Shown: piece by piece, positions 26,072 through 34,414 of the stretch
How positions within the stretch are numbered: the first letter of the stretch is position 1
How the letters are laid out: each line of letters starts with the position of its first letter
NCBI RefSeq assembly: GCF_000981805.1
Contig: NZ_CP011132.1
Location: 4,154,001 to 4,218,000 of the forward strand
Direction: 5' to 3'
Length of the DNA: 64,000 nucleotides
From: Citrobacter amalonaticus Y19
Lineage (GTDB): Bacteria > Pseudomonadota > Gammaproteobacteria > Enterobacterales > Enterobacteriaceae
Program-made: the position numbers and the translations under genes
Notes under the pieces: generated by a model
The model's input: the letters and a program-made list of their open reading frames with translations, nothing else
Told to the model about the DNA's origin: nothing
Database searches by the model: none

Positions 26072-27088
26072 ATGGCAAAATCAACACGCCCCACCATCAG
26101 CGATGTCGCGAAAGCGGCAAAAACCGGTAAAACCAGCATTTCGCGTTATCTCAACGGCGAAAAACACCTGCTCTCTGATGCCCTGCTGGCGCGTATTGAA
26201 AAAGCTATTGCCGATCTCGACTATCGCCCCAGCCTGATGGCTCGCGGCCTGAAACGAGGTCGCACCCGCCTGATTGGCCTGATCATTGCCGATATCACCA
26301 ACCCCTATTCCGTCCACGTCTTAAGTGGTATCGAAGCCGCCTGTCGCGAGAAAGGCTTTACGCCACTGGTCTGTAACACCAATAACGAGGTGAACCAGGA
26401 ACTGCACTATCTCGATCTGCTGCGCAGTTATCAGGTAGAAGGCATCGTGGTCAACGCCGTGGGGATGCGCGAAGAGGGGCTGAATCGCCTGCAACAGTCT
26501 GCGTTGCCAATGGTATTGATCGATCGCAAAATCCCTGACTTCGCCTGCGACGTCGTCGGACTGGACAACACCCAGGCCGCCACCACGGCCACCGAGCACC
26601 TGATTGAACAAGGCTTTGAGGCCCTGCTGTTTCTCAGCGAACCGCTGGGCATGGTCAATACTCGCCGTGAACGGCTGAGCGCTTTTCGGGCAACGCTGGC
26701 ACGCTATCCGGGCGTTGTCGCCGAAAACGCCGAAGTCCCGCTCAGCGAGAATATGAAGCTCGATAACACCTTACGCCAGTTCCACCAGCAGCATCGTGGG
26801 ATGCGCAAGGCGGTGATCTCTGCTAATGGCGCGCTCACCCTTCAGGTCGCCCGCTCGCTGAAACGCATTGGTCTCAACTGGGGCAGCGATATTGGTCTGC
26901 TGGGGTTCGATGAGCTGGAATGGGCCGAACTGGCTGGCGTCGGGATTACGACCCTGAAACAGCCCACATGGCAGATTGGTTATGCCGCCGTCGAACAGGT
27001 GGTACGCCGGATTGAAGGCAGTAGCGATACTATTCATGAACAGGTTTTTTCCGGCGAACTGATCGTTCGCGGTTCCACCGCCCGCTAA
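26072..27088 (+). CDS. LacI-family repressor of the 2-ketogluconate genes (PtxS-like)
   Basis: The 338-residue protein has a LacI helix-turn-helix at the N-terminus (TISDVAKAAKTGKTSISRYL) and a periplasmic-binding-protein-like effector domain (LIGLIIADITNPYSVHVLSG onward). It is followed after 100 bp by kguE-kguK-kguT-ghrB. The operator-like TGGAACCGGTTCCA in that gap closely resembles the P. aeruginosa PtxS operator, so the gene is probably the local repressor responding to 2-ketogluconate. The start at 26072 (CAGGCGAGAG upstream) is used rather than an in-frame codon at 26015 that would add 19 residues before the HTH. The orthology is inferred from context and motif. Confidence 0.85.
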   Translation: MAKSTRPTISDVAKAAKTGKTSISRYLNGEKHLLSDALLARIEKAIADLDYRPSLMARGLKRGRTRLIGLIIADITNPYSVHVLSGIEAACREKGFTPLVCNTNNEVNQELHYLDLLRSYQVEGIVVNAVGMREEGLNRLQQSALPMVLIDRKIPDFACDVVGLDNTQAATTATEHLIEQGFEALLFLSEPLGMVNTRRERLSAFRATLARYPGVVAENAEVPLSENMKLDNTLRQFHQQHRGMRKAVISANGALTLQVARSLKRIGLNWGSDIGLLGFDELEWAELAGVGITTLKQPTWQIGYAAVEQVVRRIEGSSDTIHEQVFSGELIVRGSTAR

Positions 27089-27096
27089 TTTTCCTT

Positions 27097-27112
27097 CGTG
27101 ATGGTGATCATA
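27097..27112 (+). promoter_or_regulatory. Possible CRP site before kguE
   Basis: CGTGA-N6-TCATA matches the CRP consensus TGTGA-N6-TCACA at 8 of 10 positions and lies 25 bp upstream of the PtxS-like operator. Catabolite activation would suit a sugar-acid pathway. Confidence 0.4.
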
Positions 27113-27136
27113 ATTTCGACACATCGCGCTTTTCTT

Positions 27137-27150
27137 TGGAACCGGTTCCA
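27137..27150 (+). promoter_or_regulatory. PtxS-like operator palindrome before kguE
   Basis: TGGAACCGGTTCCA is a perfect 14-bp palindrome with a central CG, typical of LacI-family operators. The P. aeruginosa PtxS site is TGAAACCGGTTTCA, differing only at one symmetric pair. It lies 38 bp before the kguE start, between the repressor gene and its probable target operon. Confidence 0.8.
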
Positions 27151-27188
27151 TCTAGCGTAATCACAATAGCGTTAGTTCTGGAGTTCCC

Positions 27189-27938
27189 ATGCAGAGAAAA
27201 ATTATGGTGGTTACCGCCGCCTATGGCTACGACACCGTCCGCGCTGCCGGCGGACAAACCGCAATGCTACCGGTCATTGCCGGTGCAGGCGCAGACGGCG
27301 TCGAGATTCGCCGCGAACTGTTTACTGACGCTGAACTCAGCGCCCTGCCCACACTGGCTTCAGCCATCGAACGCGTCGATCTGCTGGCCTGCTATTCCGC
27401 GCCACAGCCGCTGTTCATGGAAGATGGCCGCCTTAATCCGCAACTGCCGTCGCTGCTTCAGGAAGCGCAAACGCTGCGCGCGCTGTGGCTGAAGGTTTCA
27501 CTGGGCCATTTCGTCCATGCAGATCAGTTTGACACCCTGCGCGACTGGCTGGAAAGCAGCGGTATGGCTCTGGTGGTAGAAAATGACCAGACCTCCTGCG
27601 GACAACTGATTCCCATGCAACGTTTTAACGCTGCCTGTCAGCAACATGCGCTGCCGATACAACTGACGTTTGATATGGGCAACTGGCTGTGGGTGGGCGA
27701 TTCGCCGGAAGAGGCCGCGCGTCAACTGGCCGCGTCAGTCGGTTATGTCCACGTCAAAGCCGCCATCGCGCACCACAACAGCTATCGCGCCGTCCCCCCG
27801 GACGACGCCGGGTCTCGCTGGCTCGAACTGCTCAACCAATTGCCCACCGACGTTCCACGCGGCATTGAATTTCCGCTGGAAGGGGCCGATCTGACTGCGG
27901 TCACCCGCCACTACGTCGAATTGTTACGTAAGGAGTAA
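27189..27938 (+). CDS. kguE: KguE, sugar epimerase/isomerase-like TIM-barrel protein
   Basis: This 249-residue protein belongs to the AP-endonuclease-2/xylose-isomerase-like TIM-barrel superfamily. Likely metal ligands are visible at strand ends: Glu131 (ALVVEND), Asp162 (LTFDMGN), His188 (YVHVK) and Glu227 (GIEFP). Genes of this type start the Pseudomonas kguEKTD operon, but the catalysed step is not established; 2-ketogluconate catabolism does not strictly need it. It is the first gene after the operator and ends 3 bp before kguK, so the operon is tightly packed. Confidence 0.8.
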   Translation: MQRKIMVVTAAYGYDTVRAAGGQTAMLPVIAGAGADGVEIRRELFTDAELSALPTLASAIERVDLLACYSAPQPLFMEDGRLNPQLPSLLQEAQTLRALWLKVSLGHFVHADQFDTLRDWLESSGMALVVENDQTSCGQLIPMQRFNAACQQHALPIQLTFDMGNWLWVGDSPEEAARQLAASVGYVHVKAAIAHHNSYRAVPPDDAGSRWLELLNQLPTDVPRGIEFPLEGADLTAVTRHYVELLRKE

Positions 27939-27941
27939 GGC

Positions 27942-28880
27942 ATGAAGCATTCACTGGATGTCATCACGATCGGCGAAGCGATGGCGATGTTTGTCGCGAC
28001 ACAGACCGGCGATCTGGCCGAGGTCGAGCCGTTTATCAAGCGCGTCGCCGGTGCCGAACTGAACGTCGCCACAGGCCTGGCGCGACTGGGTCTGAAAGTG
28101 GGCTGGGTGAGCCGCGTAGGCAACGATAGTTTTGGTCGCTTTGTTCTCAACTCGCTGAAAAAAGAGGGGATTGATGCGCAAGGCGTGACGCTGGACGAGC
28201 GTTACGCGACAGGCTTTCAGCTGAAATCTAAAGTTGAAAATGGAACCGATCCCATTGTGGAATATTTCCGCAAAGGCTCCGCCGCCAGCCATCTGTCCGT
28301 GGAGGATTATCACGACGCGTACTTCTCCAGTGCCCGCCATCTGCATCTGAGCGGCGTCGCAGCGGCACTTTCCGCCAGCACCTATGAACTACTGGCACAC
28401 ACGGCGCGCACCATGAAAGCCCAGGGCAAGACGCTCTCTTTTGACCCCAACCTGCGCCCGGTGCTGTGGAAAAGTGAAGCCGAGATGGTTGAGAAACTGA
28501 ACCGTCTCGCCTTCCAGGCCGACTGGGTGTTACCCGGCCTGAAAGAAGGGATGATTTTAACCGGACAACAGACGCCGGAAGGGATTGCGGATTTCTATCT
28601 CCGCCACGGCGTGAAAGTGGTGGTGCTGAAAACGGGCGCAGACGGTGCCTGGTATAAAACCGCCGACGGTGAAAAAGGCAGTGTCGCCCCGGTAAAAGTA
28701 GACAACGTGGTCGATACGGTCGGTGCCGGCGACGGCTTTGCAGTCGGCGTGATCAGCGCTCTGCTGGAAGGCCGTACGCTGCATCAGGCCGTCACTCGCG
28801 GCAACAAAATTGGCGCGCTGGCCATTCAGGTACAGGGCGACAGCGAAGGCTTACCCACACGTGAAACGTTAGGCGAATAA
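27942..28880 (+). CDS. kguK: KguK, 2-ketogluconate kinase (PfkB family)
   Basis: This 312-residue PfkB/ribokinase-family kinase would phosphorylate 2-keto-D-gluconate to 2-keto-6-phosphogluconate. The N-terminal GGAxLNVA-like motif reads AGAELNVATGLARLG (residues 37-51). The C-terminal signature reads DTVGAGDGFAVG, with catalytic-base Asp264. The sequence alone also fits 2-keto-3-deoxygluconate kinase (KdgK); the neighbours kguE, kguT and ghrB and the PtxS-like operator favour KguK. AAGGAG at the end of kguE is its ribosome-binding site. Confidence 0.8.
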   Translation: MKHSLDVITIGEAMAMFVATQTGDLAEVEPFIKRVAGAELNVATGLARLGLKVGWVSRVGNDSFGRFVLNSLKKEGIDAQGVTLDERYATGFQLKSKVENGTDPIVEYFRKGSAASHLSVEDYHDAYFSSARHLHLSGVAAALSASTYELLAHTARTMKAQGKTLSFDPNLRPVLWKSEAEMVEKLNRLAFQADWVLPGLKEGMILTGQQTPEGIADFYLRHGVKVVVLKTGADGAWYKTADGEKGSVAPVKVDNVVDTVGAGDGFAVGVISALLEGRTLHQAVTRGNKIGALAIQVQGDSEGLPTRETLGE

Positions 28881-28947
28881 CGTTACGTAATGATAACAGC
28901 CCCCTGTACCCTACAGGCAGCGGCGGCAGAAACCACAGAGGTTGATT

Positions 28948-30228
28948 ATGGCAAACTCAACAAATGCAGCAAAACGCTGGTGGTACATCATGCCTATCGT
29001 GTTTATCACGTATAGCCTGGCGTATCTTGACCGTGCAAACTTCAGCTTCGCATCCGCTGCGGGCATTAATGAAGATCTCGGCATCACCAAAGGGATCTCC
29101 TCCCTGCTCGGCGCCCTGTTCTTTCTCGGCTATTTCTTCTTTCAGATCCCCGGCGCGGTGTATGCCGAACGCCGGAGCGTGCGCAAACTGATCTTTGTCT
29201 GCCTGATTTTATGGGGCGGTTGCGCGTCGCTGACCGGGATGGTCAGCAATATCCCGGCACTCGCCGCCATTCGTTTTATTCTCGGGGTGGTAGAAGCCGC
29301 CGTCATGCCAGCGATGCTGATTTACATCAGTAACTGGTTTACGAAATCGGAGCGTTCGCGCGCGAATACCTTCCTGATCCTCGGTAACCCGGTGACGGTC
29401 CTGTGGATGTCAGTGGTGTCCGGTTACCTGATCCAGGCGCTCGGCTGGCGTGAGATGTTCATCATCGAAGGGGTTCCCGCCATCCTGTGGGCCTTCTGCT
29501 GGTGGGTGCTGGTGAAAGATAAACCGGCGCAGGTCGGCTGGCTGACCGCGTCAGAAAAAACGGCGCTGCAGACACAGCTCGAACAAGAGCAGCAGGGTAT
29601 TAAGGCGGTACGCAACTACAGCGAAGCATTTCGCTCTCGCAACGTGATCCTGCTTTGCATGCAGTACTTCACCTGGAGTATTGGCGTCTACGGCTTTGTG
29701 CTGTGGTTGCCGTCAATCATCCGCGAAGGCGGCGCGAATCTGGGGATGGTCGAAGTGGGCTGGCTCTCTTCTGTACCGTATCTGGCAGCTACCGTGGCGA
29801 TGATTGTCGCCTCCTGGGCCTCGGATAAACTGCAAAACCGCAAGCTGTTCGTCTGGCCTCTGCTGCTGATTGCTGCGTTCGCCTTTATTGGTTCTTGGGC
29901 CGTCGGTACGAATAACTTCTGGGCGTCTTATACCCTGCTGGTCATTGCCGGTGCGGCGATGTACGCTCCGTATGGCCCGTTTTTCGCTATCATTCCGGAG
30001 ATGTTGCCACGCAACGTTGCCGGTGGCGCGATGGCGCTTATTAACAGTATGGGCGCGCTCGGTTCGTTCCTCGGATCGTGGTTTGTCGGTTACCTCAACG
30101 GTGCGACCGGCAGTCCATCCGCCTCGTACATTTTTATGGGAGTGGCGCTTTTCGCCTCAGTATGGCTAACTCTAGTCGTCAAACCCGCGAATAATCAGCA
30201 AGTACCCGCTGGCGCACGCCACGCGTAA
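28948..30228 (+). CDS. kguT: KguT, 2-ketogluconate MFS transporter
   Basis: The 426-residue protein has twelve predicted spans and the anion:cation symporter features of the phthalate/glucarate permease family (SLAYLDRANFSFASA near residue 25, SWASDKLQNRK in the central half). In the kgu arrangement it is the 2-ketogluconate/proton symporter of the inner membrane. ATG 28948 is chosen because AGAGG lies about 7 bp upstream; a TTG two codons earlier is less likely. A small hairpin (CCTGTA-CCC-TACAGG, 28903-28917) lies in the 67-bp gap after kguK. Confidence 0.82.
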   Translation: MANSTNAAKRWWYIMPIVFITYSLAYLDRANFSFASAAGINEDLGITKGISSLLGALFFLGYFFFQIPGAVYAERRSVRKLIFVCLILWGGCASLTGMVSNIPALAAIRFILGVVEAAVMPAMLIYISNWFTKSERSRANTFLILGNPVTVLWMSVVSGYLIQALGWREMFIIEGVPAILWAFCWWVLVKDKPAQVGWLTASEKTALQTQLEQEQQGIKAVRNYSEAFRSRNVILLCMQYFTWSIGVYGFVLWLPSIIREGGANLGMVEVGWLSSVPYLAATVAMIVASWASDKLQNRKLFVWPLLLIAAFAFIGSWAVGTNNFWASYTLLVIAGAAMYAPYGPFFAIIPEMLPRNVAGGAMALINSMGALGSFLGSWFVGYLNGATGSPSASYIFMGVALFASVWLTLVVKPANNQQVPAGARHA

Positions 30229-30250
30229 ACGTTACCTCATGGAGAGTCGT

Positions 30251-31225
30251 ATGAAGCCGTCCATTATTCTCTACAAAGCGTTACCCGACGATTTACTGCA
30301 TCGCCTGGAAGAACATTTCACCGTCACGCAGGTGCCGAACCTGAGCCCGCAGACGGTTGAACAACACGCGCAAGCCTTTGCCAGTGCCGAAGGTCTGCTG
30401 GGCTCCAGCCAAACCGTCGATACCGCACTGCTGGAGAAAATGCAGATGCTCCGCGCGACCTCAACAATCTCCGTGGGGTATGACAACTTCGATGTGGATG
30501 CGCTGAACGCACGCAAGGTGCTGCTGATGCATACGCCTACCGTACTGACGGAGACCGTCGCCGATACGATCATGGCACTGGTGCTGTCGACCGCTCGCCG
30601 CGTTGTAGAAGTGGCCGAGCGCGTGAAGGTTGGCGAATGGACCTCCAGCATTGGCCCCGACTGGTTTGGTATCGATGTGCACCACAAAACGCTGGGCATT
30701 GTCGGTATGGGACGCATTGGCCTTGCGCTGGCGCAGCGCGCCCACTTCGGCTTCAACATGCCGATTCTCTACAACGCCCGCCGCCACCATCAGGAAGCGG
30801 AAGAACGCTTCAACGCCCGCTACTGCGACCTTGATACGCTGCTGCAGGAATCGGACTTTGTCTGCCTGATCCTGCCGCTGACCGACGAGACGCATCATCT
30901 GTTTGGGGCAGAACAGTTCGCCAAAATGAAGTCCTCTGCCATCTTCATCAACGCCGGACGCGGTCCGGTCGTCGATGAAAATGCGCTGATTACCGCACTG
31001 CAAAACGGCGAGATCCACGCTGCGGGTCTGGATGTGTTCGAACAGGAGCCGCTGCCGGTTGACTCACCGCTGCTGTCGCTGAACAACGTCGTGGCGGTAC
31101 CGCACATTGGTTCGGCTACGCATGAGACGCGCTACAACATGGCGGCCTGTGCGGTCGATAACCTGATTGATGCGCTGCAAGGAAAGGTCGAGAAGAACTG
31201 CGTGAATCCGCAGGTCGCGGGATAA
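30251..31225 (+). CDS. ghrB: GhrB/KguD, 2-ketoaldonate (glyoxylate/hydroxypyruvate) reductase
   Basis: GhrB is a D-2-hydroxyacid dehydrogenase reducing glyoxylate, hydroxypyruvate and 2-ketogluconate with NAD(P)H. The 324-residue length equals E. coli GhrB. The nucleotide loop is GMGRIG (152-157) and the catalytic triad Arg237 (INAGRG), Glu266 (EQEP) and His285 (PHIGSATHE) is complete. As last gene of this cluster it would act as KguD, reducing 2-keto-6-phosphogluconate to 6-phosphogluconate. GGAGAG 4 bp upstream supports the start; kguT ends 22 bp before. Confidence 0.95.
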   Translation: MKPSIILYKALPDDLLHRLEEHFTVTQVPNLSPQTVEQHAQAFASAEGLLGSSQTVDTALLEKMQMLRATSTISVGYDNFDVDALNARKVLLMHTPTVLTETVADTIMALVLSTARRVVEVAERVKVGEWTSSIGPDWFGIDVHHKTLGIVGMGRIGLALAQRAHFGFNMPILYNARRHHQEAEERFNARYCDLDTLLQESDFVCLILPLTDETHHLFGAEQFAKMKSSAIFINAGRGPVVDENALITALQNGEIHAAGLDVFEQEPLPVDSPLLSLNNVVAVPHIGSATHETRYNMAACAVDNLIDALQGKVEKNCVNPQVAG

Positions 31226-31231
31226 CAACAC

Positions 31232-31260
31232 TGCCGGGAGGCGCTATCGCCTGCCCGGCA
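31232..31260. terminator. Hairpin between ghrB and yiaF
   Basis: TGCCGGG (31232-31238) pairs with CCCGGCA (31254-31260), with further pairing inside (AGGCG/CGCCT). It resembles a REP-type palindrome and separates two convergent genes; no T-run is seen on either side. Confidence 0.55.
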
Positions 31261-31266
31261 ACTTCA

Positions 31267-31977
31267 TTACTGGATGGCGTTTACCGCCGCAGTCCAGGCC
31301 TGATTAAATGCCTGATGCTGCGAAGCCAACGGCCCAATCAATGTGTTGTACTGACTTGCCTGTTGTGACGTCGGGAACTGAATGCCATTCGCCACAAAGC
31401 TAACCTGCGTATCCTGCTGCGCGACAAAGTCACCCACCTGGACAAGTTGCTGAGTAAAGATCTGCGCGGCCGGGATCAGCGGTTGTAATGCATCTGCTGG
31501 CGTTGTCACCACTTTCTTATACACCTGGTCAAACACCGGCTTCAGGTCTTCGGTCTGTTTCAGTGCGCCATGCGCCGCATCCGCCTGCAGTTTCGCATTT
31601 TGCAGCTGCTGGCCCAGTACGCCGAGGGAGCCGTTCAGGTCGCGTAGCGGCCCACGTTGCGTCACATAATCCTGTGGTACACGGATGGCGTTAACGCTAT
31701 CAACGACCGGACGCAAAGCGGAATCCATCGCCTGGTTTACCTGCTGCGAGTAGCCATACAGAATCGCGTAATCAGAAACAAACGGGCCGAACTGTTTTTT
31801 CTGATCGGCAGTCAGAGTAGGTAGACGTTCGCCGCTACGCATCACCGTATTCTGTAGAAAATCGACAAATGCTTTACGCTGATCGCCTTCTTTATCAAAA
31901 CACCCACTCAGGCTAACAACCATTAATAACGCCGCAAGAGGCGCAAACCAGCGAGAGCAGGACTTACCTGTCGCCAT
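31267..31977 (-). CDS. yiaF: YiaF, DUF3053 lipoprotein
   Basis: The 236-residue protein is nearly identical to recalled E. coli YiaF, which has the same length. A lipoprotein signal ends in LSLSGC (Cys26), followed by a largely helical domain. Its function is unknown; relatives are described as barrier-related lipoproteins. ATG 31977 with AAAGGAG upstream is used rather than an in-frame codon 33 bp earlier. Confidence 0.93.
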   Translation of the reverse strand: MATGKSCSRWFAPLAALLMVVSLSGCFDKEGDQRKAFVDFLQNTVMRSGERLPTLTADQKKQFGPFVSDYAILYGYSQQVNQAMDSALRPVVDSVNAIRVPQDYVTQRGPLRDLNGSLGVLGQQLQNAKLQADAAHGALKQTEDLKPVFDQVYKKVVTTPADALQPLIPAAQIFTQQLVQVGDFVAQQDTQVSFVANGIQFPTSQQASQYNTLIGPLASQHQAFNQAWTAAVNAIQ

Positions 31978-32420
31978 TTTAATACTCCTTTCACCCAAAA
32001 ATGCGCACAACGCAACGCGCGTGCCTTACGGCTTACAAGGATAGTCCAGGTCAGGCTCGCAGGATACCCCTTACGCGTAATCTTGTGGCGGAAATTCGCA
32101 TGGCAGAACGGCGATCGTTTATTTGTTACTTTATTGTTAATCGCATCACATTTACCGCCTCTGCCATGCGGGCATTACCATAAGGTAGTTCTATGATTTT
32201 AATAGAATTTCATCGTTATCTCAGTCAGTACAGGAGCAATTCGTACGATTATCGCACGCTTACCACGGCGGGATGATTGCCGAACAAGGGCTTCGATGTT
32301 TTGATTAGTTGAACGATTACCGAATAAACGTTCGATAATCGCACAATTAATCCAAACGCTTGCGGTGGAGAAAATAAAAACGCCCTCTGTCCCCCGCTTT
32401 GCTTTCGCAGGAATGACCGC
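31978..32420. other. yiaF / MFS transporter intergenic region
   Basis: This 443-bp gap between divergent genes has no supported coding frame. It must hold the yiaF promoter and that of the MFS gene. Its distinctive content is a series of related 12-bp motifs at 32246-32344, listed separately. Confidence 0.5.
32246..32344. repeat. Four related 12-bp motifs upstream of the MFS gene
   Basis: CGATTATCGCAC (32246-32257), TGATTGCCGAAC (32274-32285), CGATTACCGAAT (32314-32325) and CGATAATCGCAC (32333-32344) are variants of one motif in the same orientation. The first and last contain palindromic cores (CGATTATCG and CGATAATCG). They lie 77-175 bp before the transporter start and look like binding sites of a regulator; which one is unknown. 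Confidence 0.45.
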
Positions 32421-33791
32421 ATGACAAACAGAACGACTGATATTCAAGCGTTTATTAACGAGCATCCCTTTTCAAAATACCAGTGGATGATTCTCGTGCT
32501 GTGTTTTGTGACCGTCGCGATGGACGGGTTCGATACCGCGATTATCGGGTTCATCGCCTCCGATCTCGTTCAGGAGTGGGGCGTTGAAAAATCCGCGCTC
32601 GGCCCGGTCATGAGCGCCGCGCTGGTGGGACTTGCCGTGGGAGCGCTCACCGCGGGTCCACTGGCTGACCGCGTCGGTCGCAAAAAAGTTCTGATCATGT
32701 CGATTCTGGTGTTTGGCGGCTTCAGCCTGCTTACCGCCTTTGCCGGCACGCTGAACCAACTGACGGCGCTGCGCTTTTTAACCGGCCTGGGTCTGGGGGC
32801 CGCGATGCCCAATGCCGCGACCCTGATGAGTGAATACGCACCAGAACGCCGTCGCGCGTTGCTGGTGAATCTGATGTTCGTCGGATTCCCGATTGGCTCG
32901 TCGATGGGCGGGTTTGTCTCTGCCTGGCTTATCCCGCATTACGGCTGGCAAAGCGTGCTGATCCTCGGCGGCGTAATGCCACTGGCGCTGGCGGTGGTAC
33001 TGATCTTCCTGCTGCCCGAATCCGCCCGTTATCTGGTCGTAAAGAATAAATCACAACAGCAGATCGGCACGATTCTGCGCCGTATCGCCCCGCTGCCGGA
33101 AGCAACGCACTTTGTCCTGCGTGAAACTGGGCAGATTAAAGAGAAATCGGCGCTGGGCGTCATCTTCTCGCCGCGTTACGCGCTGGGTACGGTGATGCTG
33201 TGTCTGACCTATTTTATGGGGTTGCTGATCTTCTATCTGCTGACCAGTTGGCTGCCGTTGCTGATCCGTGAAACAGGGGCCACGCTGAGTCAGGCGTCCA
33301 TCATTACCGCCCTGTTCCCGCTGGGCGGCGGGATTGGCGTTCTGGTGCTGGGTGCGCTGATGGACAAATTCAACCCGAACAAAGTGGTCGCGGTCGGTTG
33401 GTTGCTGACCGGGGTGTTCGTCTGCCTGGTCGGGTTCTCCACCAGTAGTCTGATGCTCATGGGAGTGATGGTCTTTATCGCCGGGACGATCATGAATGGC
33501 GCACAATCGTCCATGCCCGCGCTGGCGGCCGGTTTTTACCCCACGCAAGGCCGCGCGACCGGCGTAGCATGGATGTTAGGTCTGGGCCGTTTTGGCGGTA
33601 TTCTCGGCGCGTTTAGCGGCGCCTTCCTGATGCAGGCACAGCTCGCGTTCGAAACCATCTTTACGTTCCTTGCGATTCCGGCACTGGTGTCCGCATTGGC
33701 TTTGATGGTGAAATACTGGGTCGGTAAACGCCAACTCTCTGCTTCCTCAACACTTGCAGAGTCGCCGACTCACGCCGCGCAAAAAGCCTGA
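32421..33791 (+). CDS. MFS transporter of the aromatic acid:H+ symporter (AAHS) family
   Basis: The 456-residue protein has twelve predicted spans. The first span carries the AAHS signature DGFD (Asp35, Asp38 in AMDGFDTAIIGF) found in PcaK, BenK and MhpT, and the loop 2-3 motif reads GPLADRVGRKK. Likely substrates are hydroxylated benzoates or similar organic acids, but no aromatic catabolic gene adjoins it, so the substrate cannot be named. K-12 has no gene between yiaF and yiaG, so this is an addition relative to K-12. No clear ribosome-binding site is visible except AGGAA at 32409-32413. Confidence 0.85.
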   Translation: MTNRTTDIQAFINEHPFSKYQWMILVLCFVTVAMDGFDTAIIGFIASDLVQEWGVEKSALGPVMSAALVGLAVGALTAGPLADRVGRKKVLIMSILVFGGFSLLTAFAGTLNQLTALRFLTGLGLGAAMPNAATLMSEYAPERRRALLVNLMFVGFPIGSSMGGFVSAWLIPHYGWQSVLILGGVMPLALAVVLIFLLPESARYLVVKNKSQQQIGTILRRIAPLPEATHFVLRETGQIKEKSALGVIFSPRYALGTVMLCLTYFMGLLIFYLLTSWLPLLIRETGATLSQASIITALFPLGGGIGVLVLGALMDKFNPNKVVAVGWLLTGVFVCLVGFSTSSLMLMGVMVFIAGTIMNGAQSSMPALAAGFYPTQGRATGVAWMLGLGRFGGILGAFSGAFLMQAQLAFETIFTFLAIPALVSALALMVKYWVGKRQLSASSTLAESPTHAAQKA

Positions 33792-33798
33792 TCTCCCC

Positions 33799-33826
33799 TT
33801 CCAGGCAGGTAACCGCCTGCCTGGAA
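33799..33826 (+). terminator. Hairpin after the AAHS transporter
   Basis: TTCCAGGCAGG (33799-33809) pairs perfectly with CCTGCCTGGAA (33816-33826). A loose T-rich tract follows about 9 bp later. Confidence 0.6.
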
Positions 33827-34048
33827 ATAGTCAGATTTTCGTAATCTTTACAATTCTTTTTACGACGCGGGATATAGTGCCCGTTATCAGATCGTTAGCA
33901 AGCTACAAATCCGCCGTCTCCTCGTCGCTGAAACGAGTCTTGTCCCCCTCTTAAACTGTGACGCCCACCGCGCTTTCTCATTTACGACTATTCTTAACTG
34001 GCTTCGATGAAATTCACGATCCCGCAGTGTGATTTAGAGGAGTTCTCA

Positions 34049-34339
34049 ATGGAATCTAAAGATCCGATGTTTGAGCTGCTGAGCAGCCTGGAACAAATTG
34101 TTTTTAAAGAAGAATCATCAAAAATCGCCCTGACACATAAGCCAAGCCCCTTTAGCGAATTTGAACAGCTACGACGGGGTAGCGGACTTGAAACAGATGA
34201 TTTCGCCAGAGCGTTAGGCGTAACGGTTGCACTGGTACAGGAGTGGGAATCAAAACGCGTTAAACCCTCCAGTACAGAATTGAAGCTGATGCGACTGATA
34301 CAGGCTAACCCGACGTTGAGTAAGCAGTTGATGGAATAG
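34049..34339 (+). CDS. yiaG: YiaG, small helix-turn-helix protein
   Basis: This 96-residue protein has the length of E. coli YiaG. A Cro/C1-type HTH occupies roughly residues 50-75 (DDFARALGVTVALVQEWESK), and the end KLMRLIQANPTLSKQLME is conserved. Such proteins resemble the antitoxin-type MqsA/HigA HTH domain, but no toxin gene adjoins it. Its targets are unknown. The start is fixed by GAGGAG 6 bp before ATG 34049. Confidence 0.9.
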   Translation: MESKDPMFELLSSLEQIVFKEESSKIALTHKPSPFSEFEQLRRGSGLETDDFARALGVTVALVQEWESKRVKPSSTELKLMRLIQANPTLSKQLME

Positions 34340-34355
34340 TCGACAATCGTTGATG

Positions 34356-34380
34356 AACGGTCCTGATACAGGGCCGTTTT
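34356..34380 (+). terminator. Rho-independent terminator of yiaG
   Basis: AACGGTCCT pairs with AGGGCCGTT around GATAC and ends in TTTT. Confidence 0.8.
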
Positions 34381-34414
34381 CTGACCACTTAAGCTGCCTG
34401 GAGCAAAATAACAG

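Noticed and set aside
27942..28880. Calling the PfkB kinase KdgK (2-keto-3-deoxygluconate kinase)
   Set aside because: Sequence alone cannot exclude it, but the neighbours and the PtxS-like operator favour 2-ketogluconate kinase.
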